Positions 1-6,636 of a stretch of 27,919 bases of DNA are shown here, in pieces. Every line of letters begins with the position of its first letter. Positions within the stretch are counted from its first letter, which is position 1. Under the pieces are notes generated by a model. The model made no database searches and was not told where the DNA came from. It saw only the letters and a list, made by a program, of their open reading frames with translations. The position numbers and the translations under genes were made by a program. The stretch spans positions 1-27,919 of the forward strand of contig JBDSDZ010000157.1 in the NCBI GenBank assembly GCA_039920345.1, given 5' to 3'. This stretch comes from Croceibacterium_A sp039920345 (GTDB taxonomy: Bacteria; Pseudomonadota; Alphaproteobacteria; Sphingomonadales; Sphingomonadaceae).

Positions 1-751
<751 letters not shown>

Positions 752-820
752 GGCCAAGATATAGCGAAAATCCCCACATGCTGGCAATCTGCACCATATC
801 GATTTTTGAGAGATTCTGCG

Positions 821-833
821 CAAAGTGGCTTTG
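821..833 (+). promoter_or_regulatory. Short inverted repeat upstream of the sigma-54 promoter
   Basis: CAAAG-TGG-CTTTG is a 5-bp perfect dyad centred about 26 bases upstream of the -24 box. It could be part of an activator or IHF recognition region. A separate run ATTTTTGA at 802-809, about 50 bases upstream of the -24 box, has a near-equivalent at the same distance in front of the second sigma-54 promoter (14111-14126) and may be the better PspF-site candidate. Neither function is proven by sequence. Confidence 0.35.
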
Positions 834-852
834 AAGCTACAAAACCACAAAT

Positions 853-868
853 TGGCACGGGCTTTGCA
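853..868 (+). promoter_or_regulatory. Sigma-54 (-24/-12) promoter of the psp operon
   Basis: The sequence TGGCACGGGCTTTGCA matches the sigma-54 consensus TGGCACRNNNNTTGCW almost perfectly. The invariant GG is at 854-855 and GC at 866-867, so transcription should start near 879. It sits 39 bases upstream of the first small ORF of the psp operon and beside the gene for the sigma-54 activator PspF. That this promoter is PspF-dependent is an inference from context. Confidence 0.93.
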
Positions 869-906
869 AGGTAGGTCATACCAATTGGGTCTGGAGGATT
901 ACCGCC

Positions 907-1062
907 ATGTACGATCGCGAATTCTTTGCCAGCAAGCTCGGCCTGGCCGCGCTGGTTAGCCTGGCCGCGATGGTCACGTTCAACGTCGTCGCGCTGACCA
1001 ACCAGCTGAGCGTTCCGCACGAGACGAGGTTCGTCTCGGCGCCGATGGTCGAGCTGGCGTGA
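907..1062 (+). CDS. Small single-TM protein, first gene of the psp operon (51 aa)
   Basis: This ATG ORF of 51 residues has a strong ribosome site (GGAGG at 893-897, 9 bases before the ATG). It is the first ORF after the sigma-54 promoter. It has a short charged N-terminus (MYDREFFASK), a hydrophobic stretch at residues 11-30, then a polar tail. Its stop codon overlaps a GTG (GTGA at 1059-1062) that opens the frame leading into pspA. I do not recognise a family. Position, coupling and topology suggest a small membrane component or sensor co-expressed with PspA. The second psp-type operon at 13713-14056 also begins with a one-TM peptide of similar size. Confidence 0.75.
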   Translation: MYDREFFASKLGLAALVSLAAMVTFNVVALTNQLSVPHETRFVSAPMVELA

Positions 1063-1235
1063 CAAACGAAGGCGGCACCCCGCTGACACCGATCGGCATT
1101 GGCGTCGGCGATGGCAGTGCGCGCGCCTCGCGGCTCGACCGCGAGATCGAACGGCTGCGCACCAATCCACGCCCCGCCCCTGCCAACCAGTCGCTTGAAT
1201 CTTCTATCAATTCCTTTGTTTCCGGAGTTCCCTTG

Positions 1236-1928
1236 ATGGGCATTTTTTCCCGTACCCGCGATATCATCGCCGCCAACTTCAACGAGCTCCTCGACCAGGC
1301 TGACGACCCCACGAAGATGATCCGCATGATCATCCTCGAAATGGAGGAAACGCTGGTCGAAGTGCGGGCGAGCGCGGCCCGCACGATTGCCGACCAGAAA
1401 GAAATGCACCGCCATACAGTCAAGCTGGAACGGCTTCAGACCGACTGGGGCGAGAAGGCCCAACTGGCCCTGAGCAAGGACCGCGAGGACCTGGCCCGCG
1501 CGGCGCTGGTCGAGAAAAAACGCGCGGCCGACATGGGCGACCAGCTCAAGCAGGAAATCACCGTGCTCGACGATGCGCTGCGCGCTTACGAGGCGGACAT
1601 CGCCAAGCTGCAGAACCGGCTGCGCGAAGCTCGCAGCCGCCAGACCCAGATCGCCGCGCGCCTCGAAAGCGCCGAAAACCGGGTCAAGCTGCGCAGCCTG
1701 ATGACTAACGAACGGGTGGACGAGGCGCTGACCCGCTTCGACCAGCTAGAGCGCCGGGTCGATTACGCTGAGGGCCGCGCCGATGCGCTGTCGATCGCCG
1801 ATGGCACCGGCAAGCCCAGCCTGTCGGAGGAAATTGCCGCGCTCGAAGGCGCTGACAAGATCGACGAGGAGCTGGAAGAAATGAAGCGCGCCCTGAGCAA
1901 GGGCGCAGACGAAACCAAGGGGGAATAA
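1236..1928 (+). CDS. pspA: Phage shock protein A (ESCRT-III/Vipp1 family)
   Basis: The product is 230 residues beginning MGIFSRTRDIIAANFNELL, the amphipathic membrane-binding helix typical of PspA. A long all-helical coiled coil (about 25-190) and an acidic tail follow. PspA binds stressed inner membrane as oligomers and, in enterobacteria, restrains PspF when idle. The ATG at 1236 is preceded by GGAG at 1224-1227 and matches the start of the family. The frame is open back to a GTG at 1059 that overlaps the preceding stop codon, so a form with about 59 extra N-terminal residues is conceivable; it would bury the membrane helix, so I prefer 1236. pspB follows after 3 bases. Confidence 0.95.
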   Translation: MGIFSRTRDIIAANFNELLDQADDPTKMIRMIILEMEETLVEVRASAARTIADQKEMHRHTVKLERLQTDWGEKAQLALSKDREDLARAALVEKKRAADMGDQLKQEITVLDDALRAYEADIAKLQNRLREARSRQTQIAARLESAENRVKLRSLMTNERVDEALTRFDQLERRVDYAEGRADALSIADGTGKPSLSEEIAALEGADKIDEELEEMKRALSKGADETKGE

Positions 1929-1931
1929 GTC

Positions 1932-2231
1932 GTGGGTGAAGAAGTCATCATCGTCCCGATGATCGTGCTCGGCGTGCCGTGGATCATTATGCACTACATT
2001 ACCAAGTGGAAGACCGCCGCGACCATTACCAACGACGACGAGCAGCTGCTCGAGGAACTCTACAACCTCGCCAAGCGGCTCGACGAACGGATGGATACGG
2101 TCGAGCGCCTGGTGTCGTCCGACAATCCCGAATTCAAACCGGCGCGCATCATGCACAACCGTGAAATCGACAACGAGCCGCTGCGCGAACTCGATCGCCT
2201 GCTGGCCGAGAAGAAGGGGGCCCACAAGTGA
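1932..2231 (+). CDS. pspB: Phage shock protein B
   Basis: The product is 99 residues with a GTG start at 1932. The only TM segment is at about 5-22, followed by a basic juxtamembrane stretch and a cytoplasmic helix. Residues 53-68 (RMDTVERLVSSDNPEF) correspond to the E. coli PspB tail ERIQALEDILDAEHPNW. The protein is about 25 residues longer than E. coli PspB, with an added C-terminal helix. PspB partners PspC in the inner membrane, and the pair relieves PspA inhibition of PspF. The gene is 3 bases after pspA and overlaps pspC by GTGA (2228-2231), so translation is probably coupled. Confidence 0.9.
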   Translation: MGEEVIIVPMIVLGVPWIIMHYITKWKTAATITNDDEQLLEELYNLAKRLDERMDTVERLVSSDNPEFKPARIMHNREIDNEPLRELDRLLAEKKGAHK

Positions 2232-2602
2232 CCAGCGACCGCACCAGGTTCTATCGTGACAAGCAGAACGCCAAGCTGATGGGCGTCTGCTCGGGGATTG
2301 CCGACTATACCGGCGTCAACGTTTTCTGGATCCGCATGGCTGCGGTAATCCTGGCGCTGTCGACAGGCTTCGTCATCCCGGCTTACTTCATCGCCGGCAT
2401 GCTGCTGAGCAAAAAGCCGCCGCACCTTTACGTCGACAACGACGAGCAAAAGTACTGGCAGCGCGTGCGCCAGTCGCCGCAGCGGACGGCCCGCGAAATT
2501 CGCGCCCGCTTCCGCGACGTCGATCGCCGGCTGGCCGATGTCGAAACCTATTACGTCACCAGCAATCCGCGTCTGTCCGCCGAAATCGAGCGGCTGCGCT
2601 GA
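2228..2602 (+). CDS. pspC: Phage shock protein C with extra C-terminal coiled-coil module
   Basis: The product is 124 residues, GTG start inside the pspB stop. Residues 5-62 form a PspC domain (FYRDKQNAKLMGVCSGIADYTG, then a hydrophobic segment about 35-60). A cytoplasmic tail of about 60 residues follows, ending RLADVETYYVT (101-111) and EIERLR (119-124). This tail has the same layout as the C-termini of the small proteins encoded just downstream, suggesting that PspC and those proteins assemble through a common coiled-coil element. PspC is the inner-membrane sensor partner of PspB. Confidence 0.93.
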   Translation: MTSDRTRFYRDKQNAKLMGVCSGIADYTGVNVFWIRMAAVILALSTGFVIPAYFIAGMLLSKKPPHLYVDNDEQKYWQRVRQSPQRTAREIRARFRDVDRRLADVETYYVTSNPRLSAEIERLR

Positions 2603-2629
2603 CCATCTGACATCGAAGGATTATGGGAC

Positions 2630-2977
2630 ATGCACGACTGGGGTATTCTCATTCCGATTGCGGCCATCACCATTGGCCCGCTCGTATGGGCGTTCAACAA
2701 TTGGACCCGGGCAAAGCACGGGTTCGAGCCCGAAACCTATCGCCGCCGGGGCCGCAGAGGCGGCAGCGACAGCGAAGAATCGCAGAAAGTCGCCCTGCTG
2801 ACTAACGAGAACGATCGCCTGTCGACCCAGGTATCGGGCTTGCAGGAACGGCTGGCGGTGCTCGAACGGATCGCCACTGATCCGGCGCTGAGAACGGCGC
2901 AGCAAATCGAGGCACTGCGCGACCAGGATCTTATCGATGCCAAGCTCGAAGCACGCGAACCGCAGGAGCGTATCTGA
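2630..2977 (+). CDS. PspB-like TM/coiled-coil protein, array member 1
   Basis: The product is 115 residues. The TM segment is at about 5-22, then a membrane-proximal motif AKHGF (28-32), an Arg/Gly/Ser-rich linker (38-50) and a coiled coil. The coiled coil carries RLAVLERIATD (74-84) and QIEALRD (92-98). The heptad-like tail and the ERI motif resemble PspB. An AAGGA-type ribosome site lies in the 27-base gap after pspC. The stop overlaps the next ATG by one base (TGATG at 2977). The function is not described to my knowledge; a membrane-anchored partner of the Psp machinery is inferred. Confidence 0.85.
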   Translation: MHDWGILIPIAAITIGPLVWAFNNWTRAKHGFEPETYRRRGRRGGSDSEESQKVALLTNENDRLSTQVSGLQERLAVLERIATDPALRTAQQIEALRDQDLIDAKLEAREPQERI

Positions 2978-3279
2978 TGGGCGAGTTTGTTGCCGTTTTT
3001 GCGATCCTGATGGTGTTCAGTATTCCAATCCTCGCCATCTGGACCAAGCATCGCAAGGAAGTGATGCAGCTTCAGGCCAACGTCACAGCCGAAAAGGCGG
3101 CGCAGTACGCCGCCAGTAATATGGCGCTGGAGGACCGGGTGCGGGTGCTCGAACGGATCGTGACCGACAAGGGCTACGACGTCGCTACCCAGATCGAGGC
3201 GCTGCGCGACCAGCACCGGGTCGACGCCTTGCTCGAAGACCGCACAGCCGCCCCGCGCGAAACCGAAAGGCGCAACTGA
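2977..3279 (+). CDS. PspB-like TM/coiled-coil protein, array member 2
   Basis: The product is 100 residues, ATG overlapping the previous stop. The TM segment is at about 4-22 (VAVFAILMVFSIPILAIW), followed by a basic stretch KHRKE and a coiled coil. RVRVLERIVTD is at 54-64 and QIEALRD at 72-78, with a polar tail to residue 100. Of the members it looks closest to canonical PspB in size and in its IW...H juxtamembrane pattern, but it lacks the KHG motif. The next gene starts in its stop codon (TGATG at 3279). Confidence 0.85.
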   Translation: MGEFVAVFAILMVFSIPILAIWTKHRKEVMQLQANVTAEKAAQYAASNMALEDRVRVLERIVTDKGYDVATQIEALRDQHRVDALLEDRTAAPRETERRN

Positions 3280-3611
3280 TGGAGCCGCACGACCTGCTTC
3301 CCTACATCGGCTGGGTCATCGCTGGCGCGGTCATCGTGCCCATCGCGGGCATCCTCGCTGCGGTCCACAACATGCGGCTCAAGATCAAGCACGGCTATCC
3401 GCTGCAGGGCATGTGGGGCCAGTCGCTCAAGCCCGGTGCTGATTCCGACGCCAAGGAGCGGATCAAGCTACTGACGCAGGAAAACGCCCAGTTGCGGGCC
3501 GAGATCGGCGCGGTGCAGGACCGGCTGGTCAACGTCGAGCGGATCGTCACCGACAGCGGTTATCGCCTGGGCCACGAGATCGACCGCCTGCGCGACAAGC
3601 CCGCCAATTGA
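3279..3611 (+). CDS. PspB-like TM/coiled-coil protein, array member 3
   Basis: The product is 110 residues. The TM segment is at about 11-29, the membrane-proximal motif IKHGY at 36-40, and a coiled coil at about 58-95. RLVNVERIVTD is at 82-92 and EIDRLRD at 100-106, with a short PAN tail. It overlaps the previous gene by one base and is followed by a 32-base gap containing AAGGA for the next member. The paralogy rests on the N-terminal TM, the KHG motif and the common C-terminal module. Confidence 0.85.
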   Translation: MEPHDLLPYIGWVIAGAVIVPIAGILAAVHNMRLKIKHGYPLQGMWGQSLKPGADSDAKERIKLLTQENAQLRAEIGAVQDRLVNVERIVTDSGYRLGHEIDRLRDKPAN

Positions 3612-3643
3612 TTGCCACGACTAACCGATAAGGAACGCACGAC

Positions 3644-3949
3644 ATGCACGGCCCCGATTTCGTTCTCAGCATCATTGCCATTGCCGCTTTTGCCGGTGTC
3701 ATGAAGGCGGCCGTGCGCGCCAAATATGGCCGGGGCGATGAAGGTCGACCGTCCCGCCGCCGCGGCAGCCACGACACACGCGACGAAGGCGAGGTCCTGG
3801 CCTTGCGCGCCGAGAACGCCCGCCTGACCGAACGGGTCGAAGCTTACGAGGACCGCGTGGTGGTCCTTGAACGGATCGTCACCGACAAGAGCTATGACCT
3901 GTCGGAGCAGATCGAAGCGCTGCGAGATCGCAAGGAGGACGCACGATGA
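3644..3949 (+). CDS. PspB-like TM/coiled-coil protein, array member 4
   Basis: The product is 101 residues. The TM segment is at about 6-22, then the juxtamembrane motif AKYGR (26-30), a basic/polar linker (31-48) and a coiled coil. RVVVLERIVTD is at 71-81 and QIEALRD at 89-95. The stop overlaps the next start (ATGA at 3946-3949), which argues for coupled translation. A ribosome site AAGGA lies just before the ATG. No function is assignable beyond the shared architecture. Confidence 0.85.
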   Translation: MHGPDFVLSIIAIAAFAGVMKAAVRAKYGRGDEGRPSRRRGSHDTRDEGEVLALRAENARLTERVEAYEDRVVVLERIVTDKSYDLSEQIEALRDRKEDAR

Positions 3950-4206
3950 ACGTGTGGGAATTCGTCCTGATTATCAGCATCGCCGGCATGATCTACGGCG
4001 CCTGGCGCACGAAGCACCTCGCCAGGCACGGTGCTTACGAGGACGATCGCGGCAAGGTGCAGAAGTTCGATTCCGCCCGCGAGGCCGAGCTGGAACAGGA
4101 AGTGCGCGAGCTGCGCGAGCGGCTGCAAGTGCTGGAACGTATCGCCACCGATGATCGCGGACCGCGCCTGCTGTCCGACGAAATCGAAAAACTGCGCGAC
4201 AAGTAG
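3946..4206 (+). CDS. PspB-like TM/coiled-coil protein, array member 5
   Basis: The product is 86 residues. The TM segment is at about 4-20, the juxtamembrane motif ARHGA at 26-30, and the coiled coil at 45-70. RLQVLERIATD is at 59-69 and EIEKLRD at 79-85, at the extreme C-terminus. It is the shortest complete member and is very close in module sequence to the PspC tail. Its start overlaps member 4 by four bases. Sixteen bases separate its stop from the next ATG. Confidence 0.85.
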   Translation: MNVWEFVLIISIAGMIYGAWRTKHLARHGAYEDDRGKVQKFDSAREAELEQEVRELRERLQVLERIATDDRGPRLLSDEIEKLRDK

Positions 4207-4222
4207 TTCGGGAAGGATCCGG

Positions 4223-4468
4223 ATGATGATGTTGACCCAGGATATTCTGATCGCCGCCAGCGCCCTGATGGGGCTGGCCCTGGTTGCCATAACCGCTCTG
4301 CGCGGGTGGCAGGACTGGCTCGCGCTCAAGGACCGCGAATTGCAAGTCGCTCGGCCGATGCGCGAAATCGAAGGCGGCGCCGGCGAAGGCGCGGCGCGGA
4401 TCGAGATTGCCGACCTCAAGGAACGCATCCGCAAGCTGGAAGCCATCGCCAGCGGGGTGGACCTCTAG
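4223..4468 (+). CDS. PspB-like TM/coiled-coil protein, array member 6 (degenerate tail)
   Basis: The product is 81 residues from the first of three consecutive ATGs (4223, 4226, 4229). GGAAGGA at 4211-4217 would suit any of them. The TM segment is at about 6-26, followed by a polar linker and a short helix ending RIRKLEAIASGVDL (68-81). This last part matches the first half of the array module, but TD is replaced and the EIExLRD half is missing. It is either a shortened, diverged member or a protein that has lost half the interaction surface. Confidence 0.75.
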   Translation: MMMLTQDILIAASALMGLALVAITALRGWQDWLALKDRELQVARPMREIEGGAGEGAARIEIADLKERIRKLEAIASGVDL

Positions 4469-4493
4469 TCCCACTGCGCTAAGGGCGCATGCC

Positions 4494-4901
4494 ATGCGCT
4501 CGATCGACGATATCCGTGAAGAATACACCTTCCTCGACGGTGACGACCGCTACCGCCTGCTGATCGACCTTGGCCGCGAGCTTGACGCAATGCCAGCCGC
4601 GCTCAAGACCGACGCCACGCTGGTGCGCGGCTGTTCGGCCAGCGTGTGGGTCTACCCGGTGGAACAGGGCGACCGGCTGCATTTCCTGGCAGACAGCAAT
4701 GCGGCGATCACCAAGGGCATCGTCGCGCTGGTCCTGTCGGCCGTTCAGGATAGGCCGGCAGCCGAAGTGGCGGCAATGGACATCGCCGCGGCGCTCGAGC
4801 CGTTCGACCTCAAGAACCAGCTGAGCTCCAATCGCACTCAGGGCGTGCCCAACATGATTGCCCTGGTGCAGCAGCACGCCGCGCGGTTGGCCGCAGGTTA
4901 A
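4494..4901 (+). CDS. sufE: SufE-family sulfur acceptor
   Basis: The product is 135 residues, ATG at 4494 with AAGGG at 4481-4485. The SufE fold is recognised from RLLIDLGREL near residues 19-28, VRGCSASVWV with the catalytic cysteine (about residue 45), and the C-terminal LSSNRTQGVPNMI element. SufE takes persulfide sulfur from the cysteine desulfurase SufS for Fe-S cluster assembly in the cytoplasm. It lies 25 bases after the last array gene, on the same strand, and may be read through from the psp operon. Its link with stress is inference only. The family call is secure. Confidence 0.9.
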   Translation: MRSIDDIREEYTFLDGDDRYRLLIDLGRELDAMPAALKTDATLVRGCSASVWVYPVEQGDRLHFLADSNAAITKGIVALVLSAVQDRPAAEVAAMDIAAALEPFDLKNQLSSNRTQGVPNMIALVQQHAARLAAG

Positions 4902-4983
4902 CCGCCGGGCGAAACCGGTGCTCGCCGCTTGTTGTCGCGGCCGTTGACCGGTATGTCCTCCTGAAGCGCAGGGAAAGCTGACA

Positions 4984-5277
4984 ATGCGGTATATCGGGGC
5001 GTTACTGATTGCTTACTTTCTGTCGCGGGGCTTTGCGTTGCTCGGCCTCAGGCACCCGCCGGTTTACAAGCTGCTCGCCGGTCACGTCTTGTCGCTCGGC
5101 GTTGCCGTACTGACTGTGATCGCGCTGCGTTACCCGGCCAACGCCTACGATTCGGGCCAGCTTGTCCCTTATGTCGTGGGGCAGTTTTTCTGGCTGCTGT
5201 TCGATCTCTATCGCAGCAGGGTCGCCATCTGGAAGGCGCCCGAAATGGCTAAGGAACCATCCGCCAAAGCACCCTAG
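4984..5277 (+). CDS. Small integral membrane protein, unknown function
   Basis: The product is 97 residues with AGGGA upstream of the ATG. Hydrophobic segments lie at about 3-20, 29-47 and 59-75, so three TM helices are likely, followed by a short polar tail. No catalytic motif is visible and I do not recognise the family. Its 3' end overlaps the convergent downstream gene by 29 bases. Confidence 0.65.
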   Translation: MRYIGALLIAYFLSRGFALLGLRHPPVYKLLAGHVLSLGVAVLTVIALRYPANAYDSGQLVPYVVGQFFWLLFDLYRSRVAIWKAPEMAKEPSAKAP

Positions 5278-5857
5278 GCAGGTAGCCGAGCAGGCTGCCG
5301 CCCTTGTGCAGTTCGATGGCGTAGACTTCGTATTTACGCAGGAAGAATGACAGCCCCATGCCATCGTAATGGATGATCTTGTCATTGCCATCGTAGGTCA
5401 CGCGATCGGGCGCCCCCAGTCTTACCACCACATCGGCTTCGGTGCTGCCGATGCCCAGGCCAAGCACCGTTTCGCAATGTGCAGAATTGAGCCGCGGAGC
5501 GGTGCAGCTGACCGCTGTGAGCAGCTTGTCCGGCGACTGTTTGGTGCTGATTACCCGGCCGCCTTCGTCATAGCGGTATAGCAGTCCGTTCTGTTCCAAC
5601 CGATCGGGCGCGCCCAGCATGTAGCGCACTTCGCTGTCCGGCAGGTCGATGGTGACTTCGCTGTAATAAATCGACGCCAGCCGGGTGGTGTAGAGTTTGA
5701 ACCCGGTATAAGCGACGCCCAGCAGGCACATCGCATAGAAGACCAGGCGGCCAAATTCGCGGCCGCGGAAATACTCGCTCCAGCTGGAGTGCTTTTTGCG
5801 GCTCGACGAGCGACTCCTGCTGCGACGCCTTGGCTTCGCTTCCTGCACATCGTCCAC
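5249..5857 (-). CDS. Membrane protein with SR-rich tail and two SmpA/BamE-like repeats
   Basis: The product is 202 residues. The N-terminus is strongly basic (RRRSRSRSSSRKK around residues 10-22). One TM segment at about 38-54 is followed by an extracytoplasmic part. That part holds two similar units: EVRYMLGAPDRL..LLYRYD (about 77-97) and DVVVRLGAPDRV..IIHYDG (about 141-167). The LG.PD......Y pattern is that of the SmpA/OmlA (BamE) and related two-layer fold. Two cysteines between the repeats (about residues 118 and 128) could form a disulfide. The function is unknown; the family resemblance is my reading of motifs, not a search. Confidence 0.7.
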   Translation of the reverse strand: MDDVQEAKPRRRSRSRSSSRKKHSSWSEYFRGREFGRLVFYAMCLLGVAYTGFKLYTTRLASIYYSEVTIDLPDSEVRYMLGAPDRLEQNGLLYRYDEGGRVISTKQSPDKLLTAVSCTAPRLNSAHCETVLGLGIGSTEADVVVRLGAPDRVTYDGNDKIIHYDGMGLSFFLRKYEVYAIELHKGGSLLGYLPRVLWRMVP

Positions 5858-5954
5858 TGGGACCCCCTACCCGGCCGCAATCATGCGGCATGCCGATATA
5901 TGAAGTGTTCCATTCCGCCCCGCTAGTGAGATAATGCGTCGCCGGTGGACAAGC

Positions 5955-6473
5955 TCAGGCGATCACATCGCCGCGTAGCTGGGCCAGTCCCGCGCGCTGC
6001 TGTTGCTGGAGTTCCGCTTTCAGCCGAGCCGGATTGCGCGCCCAGACGAAGCCAAAGCTCACCCCGCCCTCGCGAGACGTGGTGGCATGGTGCAGCTTGT
6101 GCGCCTGGACCAGCCGCTTGGCATAACCGCGCCGCGGCACCCAGCGGAAGTAGCGCTGGTGAACCAACCCATCGTGTACCAGCGTGTAAATCACCCCATA
6201 CGCGAGCACGCCGAGCCCGATCCACGTTCCCGGCCACCATGCCGCTGCGCCCATGACCAGAGGCGAGCCGAGCGCGAACATGGCAATGCTTAAGCCTGCC
6301 CCGACCAGCGCGAAACGATCGTTCTTTTCCAGCACGCTATCGTGCGGTTCGTGATGGTCGCGGTGCCAGCCCCAGGCAAAGCCGTGCATCACATACCGGT
6401 GGCTCGCCCACGCGACCCATTCCATGGCGGCCACGGTAGCGAGGACGACAAACAGGGGTGCAATCCACGTCAT
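5955..6473 (-). CDS. crtZ: Beta-carotene hydroxylase
   Basis: The product is 172 residues from the ATG at 6473; the open frame extends further upstream but the family starts here. It is a membrane di-iron hydroxylase with the four histidine clusters HRYVMH, HRDHH, HDGLVH and HKLHH, and several hydrophobic helices. CrtZ adds hydroxyl groups to the beta-ionone rings of beta-carotene, giving zeaxanthin, in line with the yellow/orange carotenoids of sphingomonads. It is divergent from leuC. No other carotenoid genes lie nearby, so it stands apart from a crt cluster. Confidence 0.93.
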   Translation of the reverse strand: MTWIAPLFVVLATVAAMEWVAWASHRYVMHGFAWGWHRDHHEPHDSVLEKNDRFALVGAGLSIAMFALGSPLVMGAAAWWPGTWIGLGVLAYGVIYTLVHDGLVHQRYFRWVPRRGYAKRLVQAHKLHHATTSREGGVSFGFVWARNPARLKAELQQQQRAGLAQLRGDVIA

Positions 6474-6636
6474 GGCTGCATCATACCCCCGCGGCCGCGT
6501 CGAGGCCAGCCACAGGGCGCAATGATCGCAATGATCGCGGCGACCGGAATGACCCCAACAGCTATACCAACCACCGTTGAACCTTAAGGGCTTGATGCCC
6601 TTGTCAGCCGGGGTCGGCAGGCCTAGCTCCCCCTCC

